A stretch of DNA of 64,000 nucleotides from assembly GCA_900109485.1 (NCBI GenBank), contig FOAY01000004.1:1-64000 (forward strand), given 5' to 3'. A model generated the notes under the pieces. It ran no database searches and was not told the DNA's origin. It saw only the letters and a list, made by a program, of their open reading frames with translations. Position 1 is the first letter of the stretch. The number at the start of each line of letters is the position of its first letter. Source of the stretch: Kosakonia sacchari (GTDB lineage Bacteria; Pseudomonadota; Gammaproteobacteria; Enterobacterales; Enterobacteriaceae). This document shows, one piece after another, positions 21,266 to 34,225 of this stretch. The translations under genes and the position numbers were made by a program.

Positions 21266-22246
21266 TTTCACATAGCCGTCTGTTTTAAGAAGTTTATCCA
21301 GCGTTCTGAGCTCTGAGTCAAAATCGTCCGTGTCATTTTCCAGTAGCGCCTGATGCTGCTGATGAAAAGCACTCCTTAAGCGGATCAGCATATCCAGTTG
21401 ATCTTCTGTCGTCTTTTGGCGCAACTCATCGTCTATCAACTGCTTTGAAAGGGACTGCCCCTGCGTCACGATCATTTCAACGCCCGGCAAGTAGCGATCC
21501 AAAAACCGCCGTCCGGGTACTTCATCCCGCTCGTCCGTCTTCATGCACACCACAATCTGCTGCGCCGAATGAATGATTTGAGCAAGTTCGACCAGTAGCG
21601 GTCCTGGCAGATCGCTGATTTGTTCCAGACGAGATATCCGCTGCGTCAGCGCTTTATCCGAATCAGCCAGTTTTTCTTTCTCTCTTTCCGCTTCGGCAAA
21701 CATTGCCAACCGGTCCTGTTGCCTGCGGGCGTTAACTTTCAGCGCCAGCTCGTACAGGAGGTATCCGGCAAATAACAAGGCAAACAGCGTCAGGTAAACA
21801 GGATGTGCGGTGTATTCATAGATCGAGCCATACTTCAACGCGGCCGAAAACCATAAAAACAGATACCAGATGTGGATTTTACCCAGTTTGCTCCACCCGC
21901 TTCTGTAGATGTGCACCAACAGCGCCATTGTTCCTGCCCAAAATGGCAGCGCTACCGCATCGCCCACAAAAAGCCAGCAAAAGCCCGCCAGCATCCCGAC
22001 ACTCAGCGCGATACGATCGAAGAACAACGTGCGGCAGAGCAAAATAAAACAAAACCAGTCCACCGCAGCGAAGCTCGTTTCTATCCCGCCCGCTTCACTA
22101 CCCAGCCCTGTATTAGCCTGCGTGGCGTACGGAGCAAAATAAGTGGCATACATCGCTCCAATAAAAAACATAAGTAGCTGGAGGGAGATCCGATTCAAAC
22201 GCTTGCTATAAATAGCATCCAACCGCATTCCTGCTTTATCGAACAT
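21263..22246 (-). CDS. XpaC-like membrane protein (5-bromo-4-chloroindolyl phosphate hydrolysis family)
   Basis: A 327-residue protein with about six N-terminal membrane segments (roughly residues 20-175), a coiled coil (about 180-225) and a helical cytoplasmic domain. The C-terminus resembles the XpaC family: GRRFLDRYLPGVEMI near residue 255 and a final SELRTLDKLLKTDGY block. XpaC genes commonly pair with telA-like genes, as here, 15 bases downstream of telA. The family name comes from an indirect phenotype in Bacillus; the biochemical function is unknown. The ATG at 22246 follows GGGAGAAAGACG. Confidence 0.78.
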   Translation of the reverse strand: MFDKAGMRLDAIYSKRLNRISLQLLMFFIGAMYATYFAPYATQANTGLGSEAGGIETSFAAVDWFCFILLCRTLFFDRIALSVGMLAGFCWLFVGDAVALPFWAGTMALLVHIYRSGWSKLGKIHIWYLFLWFSAALKYGSIYEYTAHPVYLTLFALLFAGYLLYELALKVNARRQQDRLAMFAEAEREKEKLADSDKALTQRISRLEQISDLPGPLLVELAQIIHSAQQIVVCMKTDERDEVPGRRFLDRYLPGVEMIVTQGQSLSKQLIDDELRQKTTEDQLDMLIRLRSAFHQQHQALLENDTDDFDSELRTLDKLLKTDGYVK

Positions 22247-22261
22247 CGTCTTTCTCCCGCC

Positions 22262-23386
22262 TTACTGCTGACGCACCGCGCCGTTGGCAATAGACGCCAG
22301 GCGGCTACGCAGATCGTTTTCCATCGTGACCAACTCTTTTTCCACCTCGGCTCTGCGCTGGCGCGCATCGGTAGCGATCTTCACGGAGTCTTCAATGGTG
22401 CTGAGCAACCGCGTCTGCACCTCACGCAGGGTTTCGATATCCACTACCGAACGCTCCACTTCACGCGCTGTTTCCAGCGTTCCGGTTTGCAGCATTTCCG
22501 CATTGCGGCGCAGTAAGTCGTTGGTCGTATCGGCCACGTCTTTTTGCAGCTTTGCCGCCTGACGCTGAGTCTGTAATGACATCGACAGCGCAATCTGGCT
22601 CTTCCAGACAGGAATAGTGGAAAGAATGCTGCTCTGGATCTTTTCCGCCAGGGACTGGCTGTTACTTTGCATCAGGCGGATTTGCGGCGCGGACTGCATC
22701 GCAATGGTGCGCGACAGCATCAAATCATGCAGACGACGCTCAAAGCGCTGAATACCCTCCAGCAGATCCCGAAGGCGCTGTGCGTTCATCGGATCGGTTG
22801 TCGCCTGCGCCTGCAAAACGGGTAGTTCGTTCTGTTTGATCTGCTCCAGCTTTTGCTTGCCGGCAATGATATGCAGCGTAATTTGCTGAAAAACGTCGCG
22901 GTTACGATCAAAGAGGATCTCCAGAACCGAGATATTACGCAGCAGATCGACCATCGCTTCATTCAGCTTTTCGGTGATGGTATCGACCTGCTTCGCCAGC
23001 GTCTGGTACTCCAGCATGGTGCGCTCGATCCGGTTAAACAGCGATCCCAACAGCGGCAGTGAAGCGAGGAAACCCGGTTTTTGCTCGAAGGCGCTGATAT
23101 CCACCTGCTTGATTTTCATCAGTAGATCGGTCAGCTGCGCGCCAATCACGCCAGCGTCTTTCGCCCGGACTTCCTGCATCAGCGATTCAGAAAACTGCGA
23201 AATGCTGTTCATGGTTTTGGCGCCAAAGGCCAGCGAGAACACCGGATCGTTAATATTAATTTCTTCAACGATATTCTGGATTTGCGTTTGCTCGGCTGGG
23301 GTTAAATTTTCACTGCCGGGTAAGTCGTTAATTGCCTGATTGAGTTGCTGTGGCGCCGCAAGGTCAAGCGAGGTATTTTCCGTCAT
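22262..23386 (-). CDS. TelA/YaaN-family protein (toxic anion resistance family)
   Basis: A 374-residue, mostly helical soluble protein matching the TelA family (tellurite/toxic anion resistance). The N-terminal PAEQTQIQNIVEEINI and middle LMLSRTIAMQSAPQIRLMQ segments are typical, and the C-terminal half is a long coiled coil. The ATG at 23386 has a GAGGA site. The upstream in-frame start is only TTG. It forms a two-gene operon with the XpaC-like protein. No other tellurite genes (terZABCDE, tehAB) are nearby, so a tellurite role should not be assumed. Confidence 0.85.
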   Translation of the reverse strand: MTENTSLDLAAPQQLNQAINDLPGSENLTPAEQTQIQNIVEEININDPVFSLAFGAKTMNSISQFSESLMQEVRAKDAGVIGAQLTDLLMKIKQVDISAFEQKPGFLASLPLLGSLFNRIERTMLEYQTLAKQVDTITEKLNEAMVDLLRNISVLEILFDRNRDVFQQITLHIIAGKQKLEQIKQNELPVLQAQATTDPMNAQRLRDLLEGIQRFERRLHDLMLSRTIAMQSAPQIRLMQSNSQSLAEKIQSSILSTIPVWKSQIALSMSLQTQRQAAKLQKDVADTTNDLLRRNAEMLQTGTLETAREVERSVVDIETLREVQTRLLSTIEDSVKIATDARQRRAEVEKELVTMENDLRSRLASIANGAVRQQ

Positions 23387-23563
23387 CCAATGAGTCCTCA
23401 ATGAGTGAAAAGCGGACAGCAGTAATGGAATAAAATTGCTGATTTATTAAATCGTTATAAGGCTGTCCGTAGAGCGTAATACGGTACAACAGCAGCAAAG
23501 TATTAAACAGCTTAAATATTCGCAAGTATAATAAGCGTCAGTTTCTTGAGATGATTTAACACG

Positions 23564-24583
23564 ATGGCAGATATTACACCTGCAAATCTTCTTGAAAATC
23601 AGGAAGATTCGCACAACTTTCATCCGATGCCGGGTGCGCGGAATCCGCATCTACAAACGATGCTGCCTCGCATTCTACGCCGCCGCTTACAGTTTGATCC
23701 CTGGTGGCAGCGCCTGGAGCTGCCGGACGGCGACTTCGTCGATCTTGCCTGGAGCGAAGAGCCCGGGCAGGCAAAACACAAACCACGTCTGGTCGTGTTT
23801 CACGGCCTGGAAGGTAGCCTGCACAGCCCGTATGCGCATGGTCTGATTCATGCGGCAAAAGAGCGCGGTTGGCTGGGCGTGGTGATGCATTTTCGCGGCT
23901 GTAGCGGCATTCCCAACCGCCTGAACCGCATTTACCACTCCGGCGAAACCGAAGATGGCACCTGGTTTTTACGCTGGCTGCCAGAAACCTTCGGCCCGGC
24001 GCCGACCGCGGCGGTAGGTTATTCGCTGGGCGGCAATATGCTCGGCTGCCTGTTGGCCAGAGCCGATGATTCTCTTCCCGTTGATGCAGCGGTGATCGTC
24101 TCTGCGCCATTGATGCTGGAAGCGTGCAGCTATCATATGGAAAAAGGGTTTTCCCGCTTTTATCAGCGTTACCTGCTGAATTTGCTGAAAGCGAACGCCG
24201 CACGCAAATTAAGAGCCTACCCCGGCTCGCTGCCGACGACACTGCCTGCGCTGCGGAAAGTGCGGCGTATCCGCGAGTTTGACGATCTGATCACCGCCAA
24301 AATCCACGGCTTTGCTGATGCGCTGGATTACTATCGCCGCTGTAGCGCCATGCCGCAGTTGCCGCTGATCCGTAAACCGACGCTGATCATTCACGCCAAA
24401 GACGATCCGTTTATGGATCACAACGTTATTCCGGATGCCGGTCATTTACCGCCGAATATTGAGTACCAACTGACAGAACACGGCGGTCATGTCGGGTTTG
24501 TCGGCGGTACGCTGCGCCGACCAGAAATGTGGCTGGAAAAGCGCATTCCGGACTGGCTTTCCACCTGGCTGAGAACATCATGA
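23564..24583 (+). CDS. yheT: YheT, alpha/beta-hydrolase family protein
   Basis: A 339-residue predicted esterase/hydrolase of the AB-hydrolase YheT family (ABHD1/3-like). The nucleophile is Ser154 in GYSLGGN. The acid is probably in the KDDPFMDH segment and the histidine in EHGGHVGF. The substrate is unknown. It marks the right-hand end of the accessory block, since in E. coli it directly follows yheS. Its stop codon overlaps the yheU start. Confidence 0.93.
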   Translation: MADITPANLLENQEDSHNFHPMPGARNPHLQTMLPRILRRRLQFDPWWQRLELPDGDFVDLAWSEEPGQAKHKPRLVVFHGLEGSLHSPYAHGLIHAAKERGWLGVVMHFRGCSGIPNRLNRIYHSGETEDGTWFLRWLPETFGPAPTAAVGYSLGGNMLGCLLARADDSLPVDAAVIVSAPLMLEACSYHMEKGFSRFYQRYLLNLLKANAARKLRAYPGSLPTTLPALRKVRRIREFDDLITAKIHGFADALDYYRRCSAMPQLPLIRKPTLIIHAKDDPFMDHNVIPDAGHLPPNIEYQLTEHGGHVGFVGGTLRRPEMWLEKRIPDWLSTWLRTS

Positions 24584-24798
24584 TTATTCCCTGGCAAGAG
24601 ATTGACGCCGACACGCTGAACAATCTGATTGAGAGCTTTGTCTTGCGCGAAGGCACCGATTATGGTGAACATGAACGTTCGCTAGAACAAAAGGTCGCTG
24701 ACGTTAAACGTCAACTGCAACGCGGTGAAGCTGTACTGGTGTGGTCGGAACTGCACGAGACGGTAAACATTATGCCGCGGGGGCAGTTTCACGATTAA
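24580..24798 (+). CDS. yheU: YheU family protein
   Basis: A 72-residue conserved protein of unknown function beginning [20 protein letters not shown]. The ATG overlaps the yheT stop (ATGA), so a longer in-frame version starting inside yheT is rejected. Homologues have the same length and sit next to yheT. No catalytic motif is visible. Confidence 0.93.
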   Translation: MIIPWQEIDADTLNNLIESFVLREGTDYGEHERSLEQKVADVKRQLQRGEAVLVWSELHETVNIMPRGQFHD

Positions 24799-24853
24799 CC
24801 GGGTAGATGGCGGCTGACTATACTGCAAACACAGTTTTATTCAGGGAGTTGCT

Positions 24854-25723
24854 ATGTCTGCCAAACATCCGGTCATCGCCGTTACTGGCTCCAGCGGCGC
24901 GGGAACCACCACCACCAGCGTCGCCTTCCGTAAAATCTTCGCCCAGCTCAATATGCACGCCGCAGAAGTGGAAGGAGACAGCTTCCATCGCTTTACCCGT
25001 CCGGAAATGGATATGGCGATCCGCAAAGCCCGCGATCTTGGGCGGCATATCAGTTACTTTGGCCCGGATGCCAATGACTTCAGCCTGCTTGAACAAACCT
25101 TTAGCGAATATGGCCAGAGCGGAACCGGGCAAACGCGTAAATATCTGCATACCTACGATGAAGCGGTGCCGTGGAATCAGGTGCCGGGCACGTTTACGCC
25201 CTGGCAACCGCTGCCGGAACCCACCGACGTGCTGTTTTACGAAGGGCTGCACGGCGGCGTAGTGACCCCGCAAAATGACGTGGCGCGCCATGTTGATTTA
25301 CTGGTTGGCGTGGTGCCGATTGTCAATCTGGAGTGGATCCAGAAACTGATTCGCGATACCAGCGAACGTGGACACTCCCGTGAAGCGGTGATGGATTCGG
25401 TGGTTCGCTCGATGGAAGATTACATCAACTTTATCACCCCGCAGTTTTCCCGTACGCACATCAACTTTCAGCGCGTGCCGACGGTCGATACGTCTAACCC
25501 TTTCGCCGCAAAAGGCATTCCGTCGCTGGATGAAAGCTTTGTGGTCATTCACTTCCAGAATTTGCAAGGCATTGATTACCCGTGGCTGTTGGCGATGCTG
25601 CAAGGTTCGTTTATTTCCCATATGGATACGCTGGTGGTACCGGGCGGCAAGATGGGGCTGGCGATGGAATTGATTATGACGCCGCTGGTGCAACGGCTGA
25701 TGGAAGGGAAAAAGATTAAGTAG
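24854..25723 (+). CDS. prkB: Phosphoribulokinase-like protein PrkB
   Basis: A P-loop kinase of the phosphoribulokinase/uridine kinase family, 289 residues. It has GSSGAGTTT at residues 12-20, where the usual GK is replaced by GT, as in E. coli PrkB. No RuBisCO is near, and the physiological substrate in enterobacteria is not settled. The ATG follows a clear AGGGAG site. Confidence 0.92.
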   Translation: MSAKHPVIAVTGSSGAGTTTTSVAFRKIFAQLNMHAAEVEGDSFHRFTRPEMDMAIRKARDLGRHISYFGPDANDFSLLEQTFSEYGQSGTGQTRKYLHTYDEAVPWNQVPGTFTPWQPLPEPTDVLFYEGLHGGVVTPQNDVARHVDLLVGVVPIVNLEWIQKLIRDTSERGHSREAVMDSVVRSMEDYINFITPQFSRTHINFQRVPTVDTSNPFAAKGIPSLDESFVVIHFQNLQGIDYPWLLAMLQGSFISHMDTLVVPGGKMGLAMELIMTPLVQRLMEGKKIK

Positions 25724-25744
25724 CCCGGCAAACCGATTGCCGGG
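25724..25744. terminator. Hairpin between convergent prkB and yhfA
   Basis: The 8-base arms CCCGGCAA (25724-25731) and TTGCCGGG (25737-25744) leave a 5-base loop directly after the prkB stop. There is no T-run, so it is either a weak bidirectional terminator or a REP remnant. Confidence 0.5.
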
Positions 25745-25752
25745 CCAGGGCA

Positions 25753-26157
25753 TCAGGCTTCGATAACCTCGTAGGAGTGGGTGATCTTCACGGCCTTCTC
25801 CAGCATCAACGCTACAGAGCAATATTTTTCCGCCGACAGATCCACCGCGCGGGAAACCGCCGCGTCTTTCAGCGCCTTACCGGTGACGATAAAGTGCAGA
25901 TTGATGTGCGTAAACAGACGCGGCGCTTCTTCACGGCGCTCGGAAGTCAGCTTCACTTCGCAGTCGGTCACGTCGTGGCGCCCTTTCTGCAGGATGGAAA
26001 CGACGTCAATTGCGCTGCAACCGCCCGCCGCCATCAGCACCATCTCCATCGGGCTTGGCGCTTTATCCCCGGAATTACCGTCCATCAGAATTTGGTGGCC
26101 AGATGCGGACTCACCCAGGAAGGTCAACCCTTCAACCCATTTCACACGTGCCTGCAT
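25753..26157 (-). CDS. yhfA: YhfA, OsmC-family protein
   Basis: A 134-residue OsmC/Ohr-fold protein starting MQARVKWVEGLTFLGE (26157). Upstream in-frame codons are not conserved and are rejected. Two cysteines, Cys47 in GGCSAID and Cys113 in EKYCSVA, match the reactive pair of OsmC-type peroxidases. A thiol-peroxidase role is inferred from fold only. It is divergent from crp, as in E. coli. Confidence 0.94.
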   Translation of the reverse strand: MQARVKWVEGLTFLGESASGHQILMDGNSGDKAPSPMEMVLMAAGGCSAIDVVSILQKGRHDVTDCEVKLTSERREEAPRLFTHINLHFIVTGKALKDAAVSRAVDLSAEKYCSVALMLEKAVKITHSYEVIEA

Positions 26158-26469
26158 TTTATTCACTCCGGAGTAGTAATTTTCTCCACAGATTACGCGT
26201 ACATAACAAAACTCGCAACGGAAGGCGACCTGCGTCATGCTGAAGCGAGACACCAGGAGACAGGCGTGAAAACCTATGCTAAAACAATCTGGATGCTACA
26301 AAGATAAATGGATGTTACGCATGTATGCATGACATCGTAGATTAGAGGCCGCAGATAACGCTGACGGCCCACTTCTCAGGACATGAGAAGCTTTGATTGC
26401 AACCCCGGAAGCAGGCTGAAACCTACATCCCCGCTTTCGGAGCCAGCTTATAACAGAGGATAACCGCGC
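26158..26469. promoter_or_regulatory. crp/yhfA divergent control region (312 bases, no gene)
   Basis: The region holds the crp promoter, with an extended -10 TGC-TACAAA at 26294-26302, about 168 bases before the crp ATG. A segment at 26223-26242 (AGGCGACCTGCGTCATGCTG) closely resembles the upstream CRP site of E. coli crp, in line with CRP autoregulation. The long crp leader contains the hairpin CTTCTCA/TGAGAAG at 26372-26390. The promoter position is inferred by comparison with E. coli. Confidence 0.6.
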
Positions 26470-27102
26470 ATGGTGCTTGGCAAACCGCAAACAGACCCGA
26501 CTCTCGAATGGTTCTTGTCTCATTGCCACATTCATAAGTACCCGTCGAAGAGCACGCTGATTCACCAGGGTGAAAAAGCGGAAACGCTGTATTACATCGT
26601 TAAAGGCTCAGTGGCAGTGCTAATCAAGGATGAGGAAGGTAAAGAGATGATTCTCTCTTACCTTAATCAGGGTGATTTTATCGGTGAACTGGGCTTATTC
26701 GAAGAAGGTCAGGAGCGCAGTGCCTGGGTACGCGCCAAGACCGCTTGTGAAGTCGCCGAAATTTCCTACAAAAAATTCCGTCAGCTTATCCAGGTGAACC
26801 CGGATATTCTGATGCGCCTCTCCTCGCAGATGGCGCGTCGCCTTCAGGTGACCTCGGAGAAAGTCGGCAACCTGGCGTTCCTGGACGTAACGGGCCGTAT
26901 CGCGCAGACGCTGCTGAATCTGGCAAAACAGCCGGACGCAATGACTCACCCGGACGGCATGCAGATTAAAATTACTCGCCAGGAGATTGGCCAAATCGTT
27001 GGCTGCTCCCGTGAGACTGTCGGCCGCATCCTGAAAATGCTGGAAGATCAGAACCTGATCTCCGCCCACGGTAAAACCATCGTGGTATACGGAACACGTT
27101 AA
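26470..27102 (+). CDS. crp: CRP, cAMP receptor protein
   Basis: Global regulator of catabolite-controlled genes. The protein has 210 residues. The N-terminal cyclic-nucleotide-binding barrel (about 1-130; [16 protein letters not shown] contains the cAMP phosphate-binding Arg/Ser) is followed by a dimer helix and a C-terminal winged helix with recognition helix [19 protein letters not shown] near residues 170-188. It appears essentially identical to E. coli CRP, so CRP sites elsewhere in this genome should follow the TGTGA-N6-TCACA rule. An intrinsic terminator follows. Confidence 0.99.
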   Translation: MVLGKPQTDPTLEWFLSHCHIHKYPSKSTLIHQGEKAETLYYIVKGSVAVLIKDEEGKEMILSYLNQGDFIGELGLFEEGQERSAWVRAKTACEVAEISYKKFRQLIQVNPDILMRLSSQMARRLQVTSEKVGNLAFLDVTGRIAQTLLNLAKQPDAMTHPDGMQIKITRQEIGQIVGCSRETVGRILKMLEDQNLISAHGKTIVVYGTR

Positions 27103-27107
27103 TCCGT

Positions 27108-27142
27108 AAAACGGCGCATCGTTTATCCGGCGCGCCGTTTTT
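27108..27142 (+). terminator. Intrinsic terminator of crp
   Basis: The arms AAAACGGCGC (27108-27117) and GCGCCGTTTT (27132-27141), with the T-run at the end, form the terminator. It ends only 8 bases before the yhfK start codon. Confidence 0.85.
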
Positions 27143-27150
27143 CTCTCCTC

Positions 27151-30510
<3,360 letters not shown>

Positions 30511-30526
30511 GCATGGCAACCAGAAA

Positions 30527-31090
30527 TCATCGTTTGAGGAAGTTTTCCAGTAACTGGTGGCCCTGCTCGCTAAGAATGCTTTCCGGGTGAAACTGTACGC
30601 CTTCCAGATCCCACTGCCGATGGCGAATCCCCATTATTTCCCCACTTTCCGTACGCGCAGTGACTTCAAAGCAGGCGGGCAGCGTAGGCGGGTCAATCAC
30701 CAAAGAGTGGTAACGAGTGACGGTTAACGGATTATTAAGCCCGGTAAACACGCCGCGGTTGTTATGGATAATGGGCGATGTTTTGCCGTGCATCACTTTT
30801 GCCGCACGGACAATCGTCGCGCCAAAGACCTGGGCAATCGCCTGATGACCAAGACAGACGCCCAGCACAGGGAGTTTGCCTGCATAATGACGAATGACTT
30901 CCAGCGAAATACCGGACTCATCCGGCGTACAGGGGCCAGGCGAGATAACGATTTTTTGCGGTGCCAGCGCGGCAATATCCTCAAGCGACAGCTCATCGTT
31001 ACGCCTCACCTCCACCCTTGCGCCCAGTTCGCAAAAGTACTGATAAAGGTTCCAGGTGAAGGAGTCGTAATTGTCGATAAGCAGGATCAT
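30527..31090 (-). CDS. pabA: Aminodeoxychorismate synthase glutaminase component
   Basis: Supplies ammonia to PabB for 4-amino-4-deoxychorismate, the precursor of p-aminobenzoate and folate. The protein has 187 residues. The class-I glutamine amidotransferase triad is intact: Cys79 (GVCLGHQ), His168 and Glu170 (FHPES). It follows fic by 30 bases and lies upstream of argD, as in E. coli. Confidence 0.97.
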   Translation of the reverse strand: MILLIDNYDSFTWNLYQYFCELGARVEVRRNDELSLEDIAALAPQKIVISPGPCTPDESGISLEVIRHYAGKLPVLGVCLGHQAIAQVFGATIVRAAKVMHGKTSPIIHNNRGVFTGLNNPLTVTRYHSLVIDPPTLPACFEVTARTESGEIMGIRHRQWDLEGVQFHPESILSEQGHQLLENFLKR

Positions 31091-31120
31091 AGCGGCCTCG
31101 GTAAAATAAACCGCGCTAGT

Positions 31121-31723
31121 TTACTCGCTTTCGACAGCTTCGCTTACCACTTTACGGAAGATGGCGCATAGCGGATCTAAATCCCCCATCGCTCCGGCCT
31201 GGTTCGCCGCGCTCCAGCGTTCAGGGACGATACCGCGCCAGTCCAGAATATAACCGGCGTGCAACGCAAGCTGTTCAAAAAAGATGCGCTGTGCGATGCC
31301 ATTGCCGAGACGGAAGGGATGCAGCACATTGATTTCACAGTAGTAGTGCGCAAGCCGTTCAATAAACGCATCCGCAGACAGGCCGCACAGCCACTCCTCC
31401 TCTTCCAGTTGCTGCATCAGCGCGTTGCCCTCTTTTTCGATGTATTCAAAATGGCAAAAACGCGTATCGCCCTCGTAAATATCCACTTCCCGGAACTTCC
31501 CGGCCCAGTCGAACACATCCTGATAAAGGTAATGATGAATAGCGCACAGATGCGGAAGCCCGCGCGCCAGCGGCCCCAGTTCGAGCGTCGCTGCGCGTAA
31601 TGCCGTCAGCTCATAAGCGGCTTGCTCCAGACGCTGCGCCTGGTGAATACCCAGCAAGTTGCGCATCACATTCAGGCCTGGATAGAGGTAAGGATCGCGA
31701 CCATCGCCAAATTTATCGCTCAT
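31121..31723 (-). CDS. fic: Fic-domain protein with atypical catalytic loop
   Basis: Fic-fold protein; family members transfer AMP or other nucleotide parts to target proteins. The start [16 protein letters not shown] (31723) follows GGAGGCACT and gives 200 residues. The Fic loop is [12 protein letters not shown] (135-146). The canonical form is HPFx(D/E)GNGRxxR: His135 is present but the acidic metal-binding residue is Leu139 and the first arginine is Ile143. E. coli Fic is similarly divergent, so activity may be weak or different. Gly55, the site of the E. coli fic-1 change, is glycine. The start overlaps yhfG by 11 bases. Confidence 0.93.
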   Translation of the reverse strand: MSDKFGDGRDPYLYPGLNVMRNLLGIHQAQRLEQAAYELTALRAATLELGPLARGLPHLCAIHHYLYQDVFDWAGKFREVDIYEGDTRFCHFEYIEKEGNALMQQLEEEEWLCGLSADAFIERLAHYYCEINVLHPFRLGNGIAQRIFFEQLALHAGYILDWRGIVPERWSAANQAGAMGDLDPLCAIFRKVVSEAVESE

Positions 31724-31883
31724 AGTGCCTCCGGAGTTCTGCAAGTCGGATGTTGGCTTCTTCGGCGGTGAGCGTCACCAGCGCGCTGTCAACGCCTTCC
31801 AGTCGTCGGCTGGCCTGGAAGTTAACATTACGCTGCCGCTCCCAGAGACGGGATTTTTGCCTGTCGGTGAGTTTTTTCGGCAT
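31713..31883 (-). CDS. yhfG: YhfG, antitoxin-like inhibitor of Fic
   Basis: A 56-residue helical protein starting [14 protein letters not shown]. The class-I Fic-antitoxin motif (S/T)xxxE(G/N) is present as SRRLEG at residues 25-30; its glutamate blocks ATP binding in known Fic/antitoxin complexes. It overlaps fic by 11 bases, the usual arrangement for an antitoxin-toxin module. The ATG follows GGGAGGCGCT. Confidence 0.9.
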   Translation of the reverse strand: MPKKLTDRQKSRLWERQRNVNFQASRRLEGVDSALVTLTAEEANIRLAELRRHYER

Positions 31884-31958
31884 AGCGCCTCCCTGTTTGC
31901 ACATGTAGTTGCCCAAATTATAAGCAGCAATTTAACGTTACGCAGGGAAGCGAACTAA

Positions 31959-31979
31959 GCACGGGCGAAAAACCCGTGC
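31959..31979 (-). terminator. Hairpin downstream of ppiA
   Basis: The 7-base arms GCACGGG (31959-31965) and CCCGTGC (31973-31979) pair 11 bases after the ppiA stop. There is no clear T-run, so it is a weak or factor-assisted terminator. Confidence 0.5.
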
Positions 31980-31989
31980 GAAAGGCGTG

Positions 31990-32571
<582 letters not shown>

Positions 32572-32718
32572 TTAACGAAGTGCAGTAAAGAAAGCGAGTG
32601 GCTTGATTCTAAAGAGCAGTCAGCCAGCAGGCCAGCCTTTTACTTAATTTTACGTATTTGGAAACATATGTAACATCAGACCGCTCACAACAGCAAGAAT
32701 ACGGCCTGACGCCGCAGG

Positions 32719-34017
32719 TTATCGTGCGTGATAACGGCTGAACTGCACCTCTTCACCGCCGCTGTCCATCTTCACCCAACTTTGCGCAGGCTGCGTACTG
32801 GCAATCACTCGCCCCTGGCGAATAGACCATCTCACCGGCGCCTGGCAACGCACAGCATCAAACCCACTTTCCACCGGCAAAATAATCATATTGGCCGGGT
32901 TGCCGGGGACGATACCGTACTGCGTCAGACCGAAAGTTCTCGCGCTGTTATGGGTGATTAAACGCAGCCCCTGATCAATTTGCTGATAGCCCATCAACTG
33001 ACAGACATGCAGCCCCATATGCAGCACCTGCAACATATTGCCCGTACCGAGCGGATACCAGGGATCAAACACATCATCATGACCAAAGCAGACGTTGATG
33101 TCGGCCGCCAGCAGCTCTTTCACCCGCGTGATGCCCCGACGTTTCGGATAATCATCAAAACGCCCTTGCAGATGAATATTGACCAGCGGATTGGCGACAA
33201 AGTTGATGCCGGAAAGTTTCAGCAGGCGGAACAGCCGCGAAGTGTAAGCGCCGTTATAAGAGTGCATGGCGGTGGTATGGCTGGCCGTCACACGCGGGCC
33301 GATGCCCATTTTCAGCGCCAGTGCGGCCACCGTCTCAACAAAGCGCGACTGCTCGTCATCGATCTCATCACAGTGAATATCCAGCGGGCGGTCATATTTT
33401 TGCGCCAGTGCAAAGGCAATGTGCAGCGATTCCACGCCGTACTCGCGGGTAAACTCAAAATGCGGGATTGCGCCAACCACATCGGCGCCCAGACGTAACG
33501 CCTCTTCCAGCAACTCCGCACCATTGGGGTAAGAGAGAATGCCTTCCTGTGGAAACGCAACAATCTGCAAATCGATCCACGGCGCGACCTCCGCTTTCAC
33601 TTCCAGCATCGCTTTCAGCGCAGTCAGGGAGGGATCGGAGACATCAACATGGGTGCGCACATGCTGCACGCCATTAGCCATTTGCCACTTCAGCGTCTGC
33701 CAGGCGCGTGCTTTCACATCCTCATGGCTAAGCAGCGCCTTGCGCTCCGCCCAGCGTTCAATCCCCTCAAACAGCGTACCGGACTGGTTCCAGTTCGGCT
33801 CACCGGCGGTTTGCGTAGTATCTAGATGGATATGCGGTTCGATAAACGGCGGCAGCGCCAGGCCGCCGCGGGCATTCAATACTTCGAGGCTATCGCTGTG
33901 CATTGCGCCCATCGGCGTAATTTCGCCAAAGCGCCCCTGCTCGATGGCGATTTGCCACAGACCTTCACGATCGGGTAAATGCACATTCTGAATCAACCAA
34001 AGCGGTGTTGCCGACAT
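32719..34017 (-). CDS. codA: Cytosine deaminase (CodA-like)
   Basis: Amidohydrolase that converts cytosine to uracil and ammonia. The protein has 432 residues from [14 protein letters not shown], with CGGAGGC before the ATG. All metal and catalytic signatures are intact: HIHLDTTQ (62-69), [22 protein letters not shown] and [11 protein letters not shown]. It is closely similar to E. coli CodA but lies at the ppiA-nirB junction, where E. coli K-12 has tsgA, and has no codB permease gene beside it. It is divergent from nirB and shares 239 bases of control DNA. Confidence 0.95.
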   Translation of the reverse strand: MSATPLWLIQNVHLPDREGLWQIAIEQGRFGEITPMGAMHSDSLEVLNARGGLALPPFIEPHIHLDTTQTAGEPNWNQSGTLFEGIERWAERKALLSHEDVKARAWQTLKWQMANGVQHVRTHVDVSDPSLTALKAMLEVKAEVAPWIDLQIVAFPQEGILSYPNGAELLEEALRLGADVVGAIPHFEFTREYGVESLHIAFALAQKYDRPLDIHCDEIDDEQSRFVETVAALALKMGIGPRVTASHTTAMHSYNGAYTSRLFRLLKLSGINFVANPLVNIHLQGRFDDYPKRRGITRVKELLAADINVCFGHDDVFDPWYPLGTGNMLQVLHMGLHVCQLMGYQQIDQGLRLITHNSARTFGLTQYGIVPGNPANMIILPVESGFDAVRCQAPVRWSIRQGRVIASTQPAQSWVKMDSGGEEVQFSRYHAR

Positions 34018-34155
34018 AGCATGCCTCCGTGTTTTCGTCAGATATCTTGTATCAGAGACGCGAGCAAAAACCCGCTTTTTTTTGCACACATTTAACGCAA
34101 ACCATAAAAGCCATTGATATCCATAACTTATAAAAACTAAGAAAAATCAATAAGC

Positions 34156-34171
34156 TACTCATTAAGTGGTA
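34156..34171 (+). promoter_or_regulatory. NarL/NarP 7-2-7 site of the nir promoter
   Basis: TACTCAT-TA-AGTGGTA is an exact fit to TACYYMT-N2-AKKRGTA. Its centre lies at about -69.5 relative to the predicted nir start site, the same place as in E. coli, where NarL or NarP activates with nitrate or nitrite. Confidence 0.9.
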
Positions 34172-34184
34172 GGCGAAGATGTAT

Positions 34185-34225
34185 TTGATGCACATCAATA
34201 AGTGGGGGGGCTGAATCGTTAAGGT
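34185..34225 (+). promoter_or_regulatory. FNR site and -10 box of the nirBD promoter
   Basis: TTGAT-GCAC-ATCAA (34185-34198) is a perfect FNR consensus. The -10 TAAGGT is at 34220-34225, giving a start near 34233 with FNR centred at -41.5, a class II anaerobic promoter. A run of seven Gs lies between the two elements. Confidence 0.93.

Noticed and set aside
21263-23386. Labelling the TelA/XpaC pair as a tellurite resistance operon
   Set aside because: No terZABCDE, tehAB or thiol methyltransferase genes nearby. The family name is historical and does not prove the function.
24854-25723. Calvin-cycle phosphoribulokinase implying CO2 fixation
   Set aside because: PrkB-type proteins are ordinary in enterobacteria without RuBisCO; no carbon fixation genes are nearby.
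34018-34110. PurR box upstream of codA (ACGCAAAC-like half near 34095)
   Set aside because: Only one half-site fits the PurR consensus; the second half is absent.
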